DNA from: a virus
Strand: one strand, 5' to 3'
Length of the DNA: 22,850 bases
Virus record (IMG/VR): IMGVR_UViG_3300020171_002235
Coordinates: 1 to 22,850 of that record
The position numbers and the translations under genes are program-made. Below are positions 7,268-15,368 of the stretch, one piece after another (position 1 is the stretch's first letter; the number at the start of each line of letters is the position of its first letter). The notes beneath the pieces were generated by a model. It did no database searches, was not told the DNA's origin, and saw only the letters and a list, made by a program, of their open reading frames with translations.

Positions 7268-8175
7268 CACAACTTCAAGGAAAATTAGTAAAATATCCTA
7301 AAATTTTTACTTTAGGCTCATTAGAAAATGAAGGAATTAGTGATGAATATTGTATCGTGCAATCTAAATTAGATGGTGCAAACTTTAGATGTCGTTATTT
7401 ACCAGAAGAAGATAAATTAATATTCGGTAGTCGTGAACAAGAATTATTGGACAATACTGACCCCGAAAAATGGATTGCGATAAAATCTTATAAGAAAGCA
7501 TTCGAAAAACATAAAGAATCATTTATTTCGAATGTAGTTTATTTTTCCGAGTCCATGCAAAAACATACTTTAGAATATAAAGACATCCCAAACACAATCG
7601 GGTATGATATATTTGATTTAACACGTAATGAATTTTGGGATTGGCGTGCCGCTAAAGTCGCATTCGAAGATATCGGCATCCCTTTTATTAATGTTCATTA
7701 TGAGGGATTGTTAAAAGACATACTAAGAGAACAACTATTAGAATATATAAAAGCTTCACCATACCGTAAAGAAGGTGATGAAGGAATCGTTATAAAAAGT
7801 TATTCAAGGTTGAATATTTATGGACGTCCATTATTTGCAAAAATCGTTGATCCGGTATTTAAGGAAAAAAATAAAACAGTTTTTAAAGGCGAAACGCCAA
7901 AAGTAAAAACTAATGATTCGGAAATTGTAAACGAATATTTCACTGAAGGACGACTTATCAAGGCTATAAATTACTTTAAAGATAATGATGAAGTAATAGA
8001 TATGTCTTTAATACCAAAATTATTTAAATATATATCGGAAGATATATTAAGTGAAAATATTTTGGAAATTGCAAAAGATTATAATTCAATAGACTTTAAG
8101 AAATTTAATAATATTGTAGCGGGAAAATCCGCAAAAATGTTAAAAGAATATTTGATGAATGAGGTAATAAAATGA
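7264..8175 (+). CDS. ATP-dependent RNA ligase (Rnl2/RNA_ligase family)
   Basis: All nucleotidyltransferase motifs are visible: motif I KLDGAN with the adenylated lysine at K35, motif III YFSESMQKH, motif IIIa GYDIFD, motif IV EGIVIKS and motif V FAKIVDPVF. These match the RNA ligase family that includes T4 Rnl2 and related archaeal and viral enzymes, which seal nicks in RNA via ligase-AMP. The C-terminal third is a helical domain without obvious motifs. Roles may include repair of tRNAs cut by host defence or RNA processing (inferred); no partner kinase-phosphatase is nearby. The start is GTG 7264 with GAGG about 7 bp upstream. Confidence 0.9.
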   Translation: MTQLQGKLVKYPKIFTLGSLENEGISDEYCIVQSKLDGANFRCRYLPEEDKLIFGSREQELLDNTDPEKWIAIKSYKKAFEKHKESFISNVVYFSESMQKHTLEYKDIPNTIGYDIFDLTRNEFWDWRAAKVAFEDIGIPFINVHYEGLLKDILREQLLEYIKASPYRKEGDEGIVIKSYSRLNIYGRPLFAKIVDPVFKEKNKTVFKGETPKVKTNDSEIVNEYFTEGRLIKAINYFKDNDEVIDMSLIPKLFKYISEDILSENILEIAKDYNSIDFKKFNNIVAGKSAKMLKEYLMNEVIK

Positions 8176-8492
8176 AAGATATAAAAATTAGTACACCAAT
8201 AATGTTAATAATAACGGCAATATTAGCGTGGTTTGTATATGGAACGATAAATGGGGTGTTTTCAATGGTATTATTAGATATTATACTTTCAATATCATTG
8301 ATAATAGCCATGATACCAATTGTGGGTATATTTATTATGATGATGATTACGGAAATATTTACTATACCAATGATTTTATCGTTTACAAATATTGAATATA
8401 CGTGGTTAGTAACTGCAATGAAAGTGGTTACATATATAATTGGAACAATTATAACACTTGTAACGACGATATGGATATTAAATAAGACATGA
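8172..8492 (+). CDS. Small integral membrane protein, 106 aa
   Basis: I do not recognise this protein. It is almost entirely hydrophobic, with three or four helices (about 9-29, 32-60, 62-72 and 77-103) separated by very short loops and a lysine at each end. It begins with ATGA overlapping the ligase stop and has GAGGT just upstream of the ATG; the same 16-bp start context (ATGAGGTAATAAAATG) is repeated at the next gene. It could act in lysis, membrane remodelling or exclusion, but no motif supports any of these. Confidence 0.65.
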   Translation: MKDIKISTPIMLIITAILAWFVYGTINGVFSMVLLDIILSISLIIAMIPIVGIFIMMMITEIFTIPMILSFTNIEYTWLVTAMKVVTYIIGTIITLVTTIWILNKT

Positions 8493-8501
8493 GGTAATAA
8501 A

Positions 8502-8753
8502 ATGTTAGACAAAAGGGAACTTGAAATATTACAAAAAGTAATTGAAAGAAATGATATAAATCCAACCAATAATGTTGATTTCAATAGATTTACGACTAAT
8601 TATTTTCAACAGGGAAATTTCATGATTTGCACCGTAAGTCTTGATGGAAATGTTATAACGGCGGGAGTCGCAAAAAGGAATCCAAGTGATAAGTTCTTCG
8701 CTATAATCGGAATGAATCAATCTTTTACGAATGCTCTAAAAAATTTATTTTAG
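8502..8753 (+). CDS. Hypothetical protein, 83 aa
   Basis: The protein starts with a charged helix (LDKRELEILQKVIERND) and continues into a beta-rich part (NFMICTVSLDGNVITAGVAKRNPSD) ending in a helix. It looks like a small globular cytoplasmic protein. A good GAGGT ribosome binding site precedes the ATG by 7 bp. It is the last gene of the unit: its stop codon lies inside the stem of a hairpin followed by a T-rich tract. I cannot name a function. Confidence 0.6.
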   Translation: MLDKRELEILQKVIERNDINPTNNVDFNRFTTNYFQQGNFMICTVSLDGNVITAGVAKRNPSDKFFAIIGMNQSFTNALKNLF

Positions 8754-8770
8754 AGTAATTTCTTTTTTTA
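8734..8770 (+). terminator. Hairpin plus T-tract terminator
   Basis: CTCTAAAA (8734-8741) pairs with TTTTAGAG (8748-8755) around a 6-nt loop, and is followed by a T-rich tail ending in seven Ts (8763-8769). The hairpin overlaps the last codons of the 8502 gene. T-tracts alone can end transcription in archaea, and the stem adds support. Confidence 0.65.
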
Positions 8771-8776
8771 GATAAC

Positions 8777-8806
8777 TTTAAATACTATAAGATATAATAT
8801 AGTATT
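8777..8806 (+). promoter_or_regulatory. TATA promoter with overlapping palindrome
   Basis: TTTAAATA (8777-8784) followed by CTATA lies 33 bp before ATG 8810, matching the other leaderless promoters here. AATACTATA (8781-8789) and TATAGTATT (8798-8806) form a perfect 9-bp inverted repeat with an 8-nt spacer covering the box and the expected initiation region, a natural place for a repressor or self-regulating protein to bind. Confidence 0.55.
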
Positions 8807-8809
8807 ATT

Positions 8810-8968
8810 ATGACACCAATAGAGGAAACTTTAGTGATGTATTCACAATTATGTAAAGAACATAGAAAATTAGTTAAAAAATATGGAGATTATTTTGAAC
8901 TTGAAAGTCTTGAACTTGAACTTTTAAGATGTGAGGCACAATTAAGAAATTTGGGAGTTGATTTTTAA
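8810..8968 (+). CDS. Small helical protein, 52 aa
   Basis: This gene encodes 52 residues starting with MTPIEETLVMYSQLC and ending GVDF. It has no hydrophobic segment and is strongly helical and charged (KEHRKLVKKYGDYFELESLELELLRCEAQLRNL), consistent with a short coiled coil. It has its own promoter with an embedded palindrome and no visible ribosome binding site, suggesting a leaderless transcript. It is the last rightward gene before the convergent structural module. A regulatory role, including autoregulation through the palindrome, is possible but unproven. Confidence 0.6.
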   Translation: MTPIEETLVMYSQLCKEHRKLVKKYGDYFELESLELELLRCEAQLRNLGVDF

Positions 8969-8977
8969 ATATATTAG

Positions 8978-9004
8978 AAGACTTAATTAAAAAATTTAAG
9001 TCTT
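8978..9004. terminator. Bidirectional hairpin between convergent genes
   Basis: AAGACTTAA (8978-8986) and TTAAGTCTT (8996-9004) form a 9-bp stem with a 9-nt A/T loop exactly between the two convergent gene blocks. The left-strand copy overlaps the stop codon of the fibre gene. It may stop transcription from both sides, though neither side has a long T-tract. Confidence 0.45.
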
Positions 9005-10564
9005 GATAATATAATTCGCCACACCAAAAGGTTGCATAATATTATGGGGCGTGTCCGAACCAACATAATCGCAATAACTTGCATTAGGTGCTGATGTGTT
9101 CGTTCCACTATCCATGGCCAAATAGGCACCACCCCCCGAACTTTTGTATATACCGTGCCGGTGAGTTGGCATTTCAGCGATTGCAAGTTGATGCGTTTCC
9201 GCTCCTGATTTGTCGCCCCTTGCCCGGACGGTCAGACCAGATCCCGCACCTGCACCTATTACAGCCCGTCCCAGAAAATCGGGTACATTAAATGTAGTGC
9301 TGCCGTCCCCAACGCCATAATTAGTATCGACTACCGCAAATAATTCGGAATATGTGGTTCTACTTACCGCGGCGCCATCACAATTATGAACTATGAATTT
9401 ATTTGCTATAAAAGAATGTAATCCTTCAACTTTTATATCATATTTATAATTGAAAATGGATTTATCTTTTTTGCTTCTATTATATGAAGATATTTCGCGA
9501 ATAGAAAAAGTAAATGGTATTTTATTATATTCAATAAATTTTATTTCTTTAATATCTTTTCTATATTTTTCTGGTATTTTATATATTAATGAATTATGAA
9601 TATATGGTGCTATTTTATTAAAAAAAATATCATTACTTTCTCTATCAATACATAAAGTTTTTCCTTTAGTATTATTTCTTGGGTAAAGAATAGTTTTTAT
9701 ATTCATACTTGAAAAATATTCTTGAATTAAAGATAAAGAGTCGTCGTTGAATCCTTCGGTATGTAAATTAACCCTAAAATAGTTTGGATATCTTTTATCT
9801 TTTGAAAGTGATCCATCATCCATATACCAATAAGCTAAACCTATATCTCCCAATTGATTTAAAAGATCAATAGAAACTTTATCCTTTTTTATTAATTCAC
9901 ATATTTCGGGACAAAATGTTTTAAGAGATTTTCTAAAATTTACCCATCCCTTTTTATCATTCCAACCACCTTTATTAATTCCATATTGAAGAGTAGTATT
10001 AAGAAGTTTAGCGGTATCTTTTGCATATTCTTCTTGGGGTAAGCCGTGTCGAACGGAAAAACGACCATTTTTACTTATTGATCCATCACCTAAATACATT
10101 CCAAGAATAGCTTGTTTTCCTTGTTTTGTAAGAGTTTCTTCATATCTAAATATAACATCATCTATTTTTAAATTTTGTGCTTCCACCCATCCACGATTAG
10201 TCCATATTGGATGATTTTTTGTTAAAGTTAAGGTTCTTTCACCTATATCCTTTCCCTTTTCAATTTTTAAACGAAGCCATTCATTTTTTTCGGCTTTATT
10301 TTTCATCCAATCAATAATTTTTCCTTTTTTAATTTCTCCGGTTATCTCATCAAAAGCGAGTACTTCTATGTTCTTTTTTTCTTCAACAATTTTATCTATT
10401 CTTTCTTCTGTTCCATCTGCCAAAGTTACTTTACTATCACCCGTTAAACAAAGTAGCCATCCCGTTGGCGCACTTGTACCACCATAAGGTAATATTGCAC
10501 CTACCGGCATCATTGCATTTAATAATGCTGCCGTTATTACATCTCCTGCTATCCATGCTGTCAT
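8996..10564 (-). CDS. Tail-collar-domain fibre protein with intein
   Basis: Once the intein is removed this is a 166-residue short fibre. The N-part (MTAWIAGDVITAALLNA ... VGAILPYGG) joins APTGWLL to CDGAAVSRTTYSELFAVV, the phage tail collar motif found in T4 short-fibre-like and many other fibre tips. GDGSTTFNVPDFLGRAVIGAG, MPTHRHG and the C-terminal MQPFGVANYIIK complete the family pattern. Such proteins sit at the distal tail and help in host recognition. The extein DNA is clearly GC-richer than the intein and most of the genome, suggesting acquisition from another virus. The gene is last in the leftward module. Confidence 0.9.
   Translation of the reverse strand: MTAWIAGDVITAALLNAMMPVGAILPYGGTSAPTGWLLCLTGDSKVTLADGTEERIDKIVEEKKNIEVLAFDEITGEIKKGKIIDWMKNKAEKNEWLRLKIEKGKDIGERTLTLTKNHPIWTNRGWVEAQNLKIDDVIFRYEETLTKQGKQAILGMYLGDGSISKNGRFSVRHGLPQEEYAKDTAKLLNTTLQYGINKGGWNDKKGWVNFRKSLKTFCPEICELIKKDKVSIDLLNQLGDIGLAYWYMDDGSLSKDKRYPNYFRVNLHTEGFNDDSLSLIQEYFSSMNIKTILYPRNNTKGKTLCIDRESNDIFFNKIAPYIHNSLIYKIPEKYRKDIKEIKFIEYNKIPFTFSIREISSYNRSKKDKSIFNYKYDIKVEGLHSFIANKFIVHNCDGAAVSRTTYSELFAVVDTNYGVGDGSTTFNVPDFLGRAVIGAGAGSGLTVRARGDKSGAETHQLAIAEMPTHRHGIYKSSGGGAYLAMDSGTNTSAPNASYCDYVGSDTPHNIMQPFGVANYIIKT
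9383..10450 (-). mobile_element. Intein with LAGLIDADG endonuclease in the collar fibre (356 aa)
   Basis: The insert spans residues 39-394. It starts with C39 (CLTGDSKVTLADGTEERI, block A) and ends FIVHN, with C395 as the +1 nucleophile, so all canonical splicing residues including the penultimate histidine are present. A block B-like TLTKNHPIW follows. Two good LAGLIDADG motifs, ILGMYLGDGS and GLAYWYMDDGS, keep their acidic residues, so the homing endonuclease could be active. Its AT-rich DNA contrasts sharply with the extein. Splicing would restore GWLL-CDGAA. Confidence 0.95.
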
Positions 10565-10577
10565 TTAAATCACTTCT

Positions 10578-11051
10578 TTAAAACGTTACGTCCAAATCTA
10601 CCGTGAGAGTAAAATCTTCGGTTTTTGTTATTAATGTTGTCGCACTTGATATTAATATTCGATCGAGCATGACGCCCGTATTCGAACTTACCGAAGAACT
10701 CGTTCCGCCGAAAAATGCGATTTCGGTTATCGTTCCACTATTTGCTTGAGCAACATTAAAAAAAGCACTAAAAGTTCCGGTTTGTGCGGCTCTTGTGTAA
10801 ACCACTTCGGAACGATCCAATTCACTAACGAGAATTATTGAACCCGCAGACGCTATACCGCCTGAGTGACCTACGGCACAATGCTTTATATAAGCTCCCG
10901 TATTTCCACCCATTCCGTCAAGTATAAGTTGCTCACCAACGTTGGTAATAGTGTTGGGCATCACAATCGTATGTATGGTTTTTCCTGTTTGTGCATTTTT
11001 TAATGTCGTTCGTATTATATTATTAAATTTTAAGTTTTCATTGATGAACAT
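10578..11051 (-). CDS. Putative distal tail or baseplate protein, 157 aa
   Basis: The protein is beta-rich, with repeated short strands, many small and polar residues and no membrane segment. NTITNVGEQLILDGMGG and ITEIAFFGGTSSS resemble structural proteins found near tail-tip and fibre genes of many viruses, where they pair with the collar fibre. The exact family is not recognised. Its ATG 11051 lies inside the end of the upstream HNH gene (14-bp overlap), with GGTGAGG about 11 bp before it, so translation of the two is probably linked. Confidence 0.6.
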   Translation of the reverse strand: MFINENLKFNNIIRTTLKNAQTGKTIHTIVMPNTITNVGEQLILDGMGGNTGAYIKHCAVGHSGGIASAGSIILVSELDRSEVVYTRAAQTGTFSAFFNVAQANSGTITEIAFFGGTSSSVSSNTGVMLDRILISSATTLITKTEDFTLTVDLDVTF

Positions 11052-11919
11052 TGTTTAGTTTCCTCACCCTTTTATTATTATGACATTTCATACATAGGGG
11101 GACAAGTTTCCAAGGTTTACCATTACATCCTTGTTTTTTATCTTCATCTACATGATGGACAGACAATTTTCTTATTTTACCCGTTTTAGTTATATTATTC
11201 CTTTCTTCTTTACCACATAAATAACATTTTCTTCCATATTGTTCTCTTACTTCTTCTCTTTTTTTCTCTGTCCATTTTTCACAATAAGGTTCAAAAGAAA
11301 TACCGCCTTTCCAATTAGGATTTTTATCACTACTACATTTTCCTAACCGTTTTTCCGTTATTTTTTCTTTAGTTTCTTTAGTATGTTGTTTACCATACAT
11401 TCCATTGTTTTTTCCACTATTAGCTTCTCTCATTTTTTGTTTAGTTTCTTCGGAGGGATGTTTTCCTAAATGTGCTTCTCTATTTTTTTGTTTATGTTCT
11501 TCAGATTTAGGCTTTCTTAATTTTTGTTTATGTTCTTCAGATTTAGGCTTTCTTAATTTTTGTTTAGTTTCTTCGGTATGTCGTTTTCCTAAGTTTGCTT
11601 CTCTTATTTTTTCTTTAGTTTCTTCGGAGGGTGGACAATGACCACGAATATATTTAGGAATACCATCGGATTTATGATATTTTTTTATAATAATTTCTCC
11701 ACTACATCCACATTCACAATAAATTTTAGGACATCCATCTTCTAACCATTTTTGATATGATTCGGGTATTGGATAAATTCTACCTTGATGTCCATTAAAA
11801 TATTTAGGAATCCCATGATATTTATGTAATTTCGTAATAATTATTTCCCCATGACACGGACAACTACAATAAACCTTTGGACATCCATCATCTAACCATT
11901 GTATATAAGAATCGTGCAT
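11038..11919 (-). CDS. HNH homing endonuclease with repeated NUMOD3 motifs and duplicated zinc module
   Basis: The 293-residue protein begins with two copies (about 1-44 and 52-94) of a module with pattern SYxxWLxDGCPKxYCxCxC, then EIII.K.HK..GIP.Y..GH; the 6644 gene has one copy. A chain of NUMOD3-like repeats follows (SEETKEKIREANLGKRHTEE, SEEHKQKLRKPK twice, and others), which would contact DNA as a modular string. The C-terminus is an HNH nuclease: CYLCGKEE, LSVHHVDEDK, LVPLCMKCHNNK. It sits between the tail hub gene and a distal tail gene and is a likely mobile insertion. Confidence 0.88.
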   Translation of the reverse strand: MHDSYIQWLDDGCPKVYCSCPCHGEIIITKLHKYHGIPKYFNGHQGRIYPIPESYQKWLEDGCPKIYCECGCSGEIIIKKYHKSDGIPKYIRGHCPPSEETKEKIREANLGKRHTEETKQKLRKPKSEEHKQKLRKPKSEEHKQKNREAHLGKHPSEETKQKMREANSGKNNGMYGKQHTKETKEKITEKRLGKCSSDKNPNWKGGISFEPYCEKWTEKKREEVREQYGRKCYLCGKEERNNITKTGKIRKLSVHHVDEDKKQGCNGKPWKLVPLCMKCHNNKRVRKLNNVHQ

Positions 11920-11939
11920 AATTGTTATTTATATGTAAT

Positions 11940-11955
11940 TAATACTATTTATAGT
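11940..11955 (-). promoter_or_regulatory. TATA promoter before the HNH gene
   Basis: On the minus strand CTATAAATAGTATTA places TATAAATA at 11953-11946, 34 bp upstream of ATG 11919. It matches the other leaderless elements except for G in place of C after the box. A second TATAAATA at 11933-11926 is too close to the ATG to drive it. Confidence 0.55.
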
Positions 11956-11968
11956 TATCTTTTCATAT

Positions 11969-13363
11969 TTAACATTGACAAAGTGAAGCCCTCGCATCAT
12001 ATAAACTTCCACGACCGTAATCGCATTTTGCGGGATATGTTGCGTGAATTTTAAAATTTAAGTAATGAGAACTTGCCATTAAAAATGTTTCTGTAGGAAC
12101 AAGAGTTTCCGTTTCACTTACATTCCATGCAATTGTTAGTCGCATTTCTTCTTTTTCTAATTCTCTCACGCGTTCTTGAAGAACTCGTTGAATTCCGATA
12201 AATTCCGTAGTATAATCGCCAACATTTAACTCTACTGTACCTTTAAGATATTCTAATTTAATTTTATTGATAATATAATATCCATCTATTGATTCTAAAT
12301 CATCAATAATTCGAATGGATTCACCAGGTGTAAAAGATGTTACATAAGATGCATTCATGAGAATATTATTATATAGCAATGGACTTTTATATTTTGATAT
12401 ATAAGTATTTGCATATGCCGTAGCATCCGATCTTGTTGTAAGCCACTTATTAGTTAAACATTTTGTGAATCTTCCATATGTTTCGATGGATGATTTATCT
12501 TGCCTCGCCGCATAAATAGGATAAGAATAAATATAATCCATCAAAAGAACAATACTTGAGGCGGGGGCACTTGATAGAGTTACAATTTTGGATTCTTTTA
12601 TAACTTCATAATTTTCTGGAATCTGTTCAAGACTATTAACGACTACTTTTATAGTAGTTGGCGCTTCATTCAGTGTAAATATCTTTGAACTGAAATCTCC
12701 CGTAAATGTTTCTTGAGTAGTGTAATTAACATTGGAGCCGGTCACACGAATATCATTACATATTTCGTTATGCTCGCGTTTCCATTCACCGAATATAGCA
12801 TTACTGCCGGAAGTTTGCCTTTGAATTGTAATACCGGATACCGTATTACCGCGCGGTGTGAAATATATATTTTTTGATGAGTCCGTGTCTATTAGATAGC
12901 CTAAACTTTCCGCAAGTTTTCCTACAATACTTGAAATATAATCATCCGCCAAAAACCTATTTATTGTTACTCCGCTCGCTACGGTAGTTGGGGTTAAGTC
13001 CGTATAAGTATTAATAAGTTCTTCGAATATTGCTTCGGGCGTGGTGTTAGAATATACTTTTTGTACCATTGTACGGGAAAGAATTTCCCCGCAAGAGAAC
13101 GCCTCGATGGTATAATATTCTTTTTTATTTGATGTTTTACATCTTCCTCGAAAAATACCGGTTCCCGAATATGATAAAAGAACTTCCACATTCGGGTCAA
13201 AACCTATGAATCCAGAAAGTGAGTCAATACTCCTTGAAACTTTAAAAGTTAGTTTATGAAGTAACTTTTCAAGTTCCCTTTCTAATTTAAAATCGATAAC
13301 ATATCCAATGATATTAATATCCGTTGAATTTACGATATATTGAAAGGTGTAAGGGTTTGCCAT
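11969..13363 (-). CDS. Tail hub / gpD-like baseplate protein
   Basis: This 464-residue protein follows the tape measure and distal tail genes, the place of the hub protein in siphovirus tails. An early hydrophobic-charged stretch (VIDFKLERELEKLLHKLTFKV) precedes a segment TTPEAIFEELINTYTDLT that recurs in late-control gene D/gp27-like hubs, and later parts (FGEWKREHNEICNDIRVTGS, FTPGESIRIIDDLESIDGYYIINKI) fit the same beta-rich fold. Hub trimers close the tail tube and carry the fibres. The C-terminus (AKCDYGRGSLYDARASLCQC) is cysteine-rich and unusual. GGAG lies about 6 bp before the ATG. Confidence 0.72.
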   Translation of the reverse strand: MANPYTFQYIVNSTDINIIGYVIDFKLERELEKLLHKLTFKVSRSIDSLSGFIGFDPNVEVLLSYSGTGIFRGRCKTSNKKEYYTIEAFSCGEILSRTMVQKVYSNTTPEAIFEELINTYTDLTPTTVASGVTINRFLADDYISSIVGKLAESLGYLIDTDSSKNIYFTPRGNTVSGITIQRQTSGSNAIFGEWKREHNEICNDIRVTGSNVNYTTQETFTGDFSSKIFTLNEAPTTIKVVVNSLEQIPENYEVIKESKIVTLSSAPASSIVLLMDYIYSYPIYAARQDKSSIETYGRFTKCLTNKWLTTRSDATAYANTYISKYKSPLLYNNILMNASYVTSFTPGESIRIIDDLESIDGYYIINKIKLEYLKGTVELNVGDYTTEFIGIQRVLQERVRELEKEEMRLTIAWNVSETETLVPTETFLMASSHYLNFKIHATYPAKCDYGRGSLYDARASLCQC

Positions 13364-13373
13364 TAAATCTCCA

Positions 13374-13805
13374 TTAAGCCTTCATTATATTTGCTCCCTC
13401 AAGGAAACTGAGATCACAAGTTAGGCGAGGATCTCCGCCTTCTTGTCTTATTCTTACATTATCAAAAATACCATACAACAGTGTTGTATTAATACTTCCA
13501 CTCCAATCGTTCATAGAAATTTTATAATCAATATCATATTTATTATTACACATATCAAGGCAAGTTTTGATATCTGTCATCGGAATTTCAAAAGTAATTT
13601 TTGCTTGAGCATTAATTCCAGTAATACAAATAGTGTCACTTTTTTCATTAATTAATCGTCCTGTCGTTAAAGAAGTATTATCGACAATTGGTAATCCAAA
13701 TTGTATTACGCCATTACTTTTTGTGATTTCAAAACTATTACAATTATCAATCGTATAAATCGTATTATATACGCTTCCACTATATTGTGCGATTTGTATT
13801 GTCAT
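13374..13805 (-). CDS. Putative distal tail protein, 143 aa
   Basis: The small protein lies directly after the tape measure gene, its ATG overlapping that gene's TAA by one base. This is the usual place of a distal tail or tail-tip adaptor. The sequence is beta-rich (KITFEIPMTDIKTCLDMCNN, NTTLLYGIFDNVRIRQEGGDPRLTCDLSFLEGA), consistent with a ring-forming adaptor binding the hub. I cannot match it to a named family, so the call rests mainly on position and strand-rich composition. Confidence 0.55.
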   Translation of the reverse strand: MTIQIAQYSGSVYNTIYTIDNCNSFEITKSNGVIQFGLPIVDNTSLTTGRLINEKSDTICITGINAQAKITFEIPMTDIKTCLDMCNNKYDIDYKISMNDWSGSINTTLLYGIFDNVRIRQEGGDPRLTCDLSFLEGANIMKA

Positions 13806-15364
13806 TATCTTACGCCCGATCTTTTTGAATTTGTATAAAACACTTTCTCAATTTTTGCCACGATATCATTAATATCCGATTTTGATGTAACTTGAGTGTT
13901 ATTAAAATTTACGGTCATATTAACGGTCTGTCCCATATTTCCTATTCGTGATAGTGGAATAACTGCTTCCGGTCCCCTTTCACCAATAAGTGATACTCTT
14001 GGAGTTGTAACGATTCCACCTTCCGCCATTGCGGGTCCCCAAGATACGCCATATTCACCTGGATCATAGCCTTCATTTCCCCATTCGGTCGAACCTAATC
14101 CGCCTTGAAATCCCCCACCGCTACTTCCTCCCGTGTGAGAAATATTGATATACGGTATTTTGTTCATTAAATCGATAATGTGATTCACCAAACTTTCCCA
14201 AGCAGTTTTAATTGTTGCACAAAATCTATTGATTATTACTATAATTTCATCCCACAAATTTCCCAACGATGATGTGATACCTTCCCACCATTTCCCAAAT
14301 CCTGTAGTGATACCTTCCCACCAATTCCCGAATCCTGTGGTGATGACTTCCCACCAATTCCCGAATCCTGTAGTGATACCTTCCCACCATTTCCCAAATC
14401 CTGTAGTGATACCTTCCCACCAATTCCCAAATCCTGTAGTGATACCTTCCCACCAATTCCCGAATCCTGTAGTGATACCTTCCCACCATTTCCCAAATCC
14501 TGTAGTGATACCTTCCCACCAATTCCCAAATCCTGTAGTGATACCTTCCCACCAATTCCCGAATCCTGTAGTGATACCTTCCCACCAATTCCCGAATCCT
14601 GTAGTGATACCTTCCCACCAATTCCCGAATCCTGTAGTGATACCTTCCCACCATTTCCCAAATCCTGTGGTGATGACTTCCCACAAAATTCCTAAAATTT
14701 TGAGAGTCCCTTCAACGACGAATCCCCATAAGCCTTGTATTGCGCCGGCAGGATCTTTTAAAATTCCCGCAATAGTTTCGCCGAGCCATTTACCTAATGA
14801 TACTAATATCGGCATTACATTATAATAGAATGGAAGTATCAAATATTTTAATAATAACACCATAATAGGTTTAAAAATCGCTGATAGTACCATTGCAATA
14901 GGATATAATGTGAGTTGAAGAATTGCAGACAATCCTTTTAATATCGCTTGAATTGGGGCAAGTGATTGTAAGACCCCAACTACCATCATTACCGCCCCGA
15001 CAAGAATCCCTAATTTGGTAACTATTCCCATAAGACCTTTCGATCCGCCACCAGAAGCTTCCGCACCTTTTGTGAGTGGTTGTAGGTGTTCCGGATTTGT
15101 CATACTCTGATATGCAGCACCAGCTTTTGCATATGTTTTTCCGTCGCCACCCTCAAATTTTCCGGTTATTTTTTTTGAAAGGTCAAAGGTTTTATCTAAA
15201 AATTTTGTGAACGAACTCGATCCTAATATTGTTCGAATTTGTTTTTCTAATTTTCCGGCCCCCTTTTTTCCAGATTTTTCGATATTATCTTCTAAGTCCT
15301 TTCCAATATTTTTATCGACTTCTCCTTCGATGACGACTTTGAAATGTCCAATGTCTTCTGGCAA
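13805..15364 (-). CDS. Tape measure protein with tryptophan repeats
   Basis: This 519-residue protein sets tail length and fills the tail tube. The N-terminus (FKVVIEGEVDKNIGKDLEDNIEKS) is a helical start, residues about 110-200 are strongly hydrophobic with several helices that may insert in the host membrane, and the C-terminus has AEGGIVTTPRVSLIGERGPEAVIPLS, a motif common at tape measure ends. In between are twelve 11-residue units GFG(N/K)WWEGITT. The length is short for a tape measure; at about 0.15 nm per residue the tail would be near 80 nm. It starts at TTG 15364, overlapping the end of the frameshifted chaperone. Confidence 0.92.
   Translation of the reverse strand: MPEDIGHFKVVIEGEVDKNIGKDLEDNIEKSGKKGAGKLEKQIRTILGSSSFTKFLDKTFDLSKKITGKFEGGDGKTYAKAGAAYQSMTNPEHLQPLTKGAEASGGGSKGLMGIVTKLGILVGAVMMVVGVLQSLAPIQAILKGLSAILQLTLYPIAMVLSAIFKPIMVLLLKYLILPFYYNVMPILVSLGKWLGETIAGILKDPAGAIQGLWGFVVEGTLKILGILWEVITTGFGKWWEGITTGFGNWWEGITTGFGNWWEGITTGFGNWWEGITTGFGNWWEGITTGFGKWWEGITTGFGNWWEGITTGFGNWWEGITTGFGKWWEGITTGFGNWWEVITTGFGNWWEGITTGFGKWWEGITSSLGNLWDEIIVIINRFCATIKTAWESLVNHIIDLMNKIPYINISHTGGSSGGGFQGGLGSTEWGNEGYDPGEYGVSWGPAMAEGGIVTTPRVSLIGERGPEAVIPLSRIGNMGQTVNMTVNFNNTQVTSKSDINDIVAKIEKVFYTNSKRSGVR
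14274..14669 (-). repeat. Twelve tandem 33-bp repeats in the tape measure gene
   Basis: Twelve head-to-tail 33-bp units, 396 bp in total, encode T-G-F-G-(N/K)-W-W-E-(G/V)-I-T. Four copies (1, 6, 9 and 12 in protein order) have K and the rest N, and copy 10 has V for G. Degenerate half-units flank the array (GILWEVITT before, SLGNLWDEI after). Eleven-residue Trp/Phe repeats are known in tape measure proteins, but here they are almost identical, implying recent expansion. Confidence 0.95.
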
Positions 15365-15368
15365 CGAT

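Noticed and set aside
8105-8584. Minus-strand hydrophobic open frame
   Set aside because: It lies opposite two well-supported plus-strand genes with GAGGT ribosome binding sites and overlapping stops; its hydrophobicity simply mirrors the opposing membrane protein's A/T-rich codons.
14229-14825. Long plus-strand open frame with repeated SHQFPNPVV units
   Set aside because: It is the antisense reading of the tape-measure repeats. Because the 33-bp unit is a multiple of three without stops, several frames stay open. The minus-strand frame has the tape-measure C-terminal motif, so it is the real gene.
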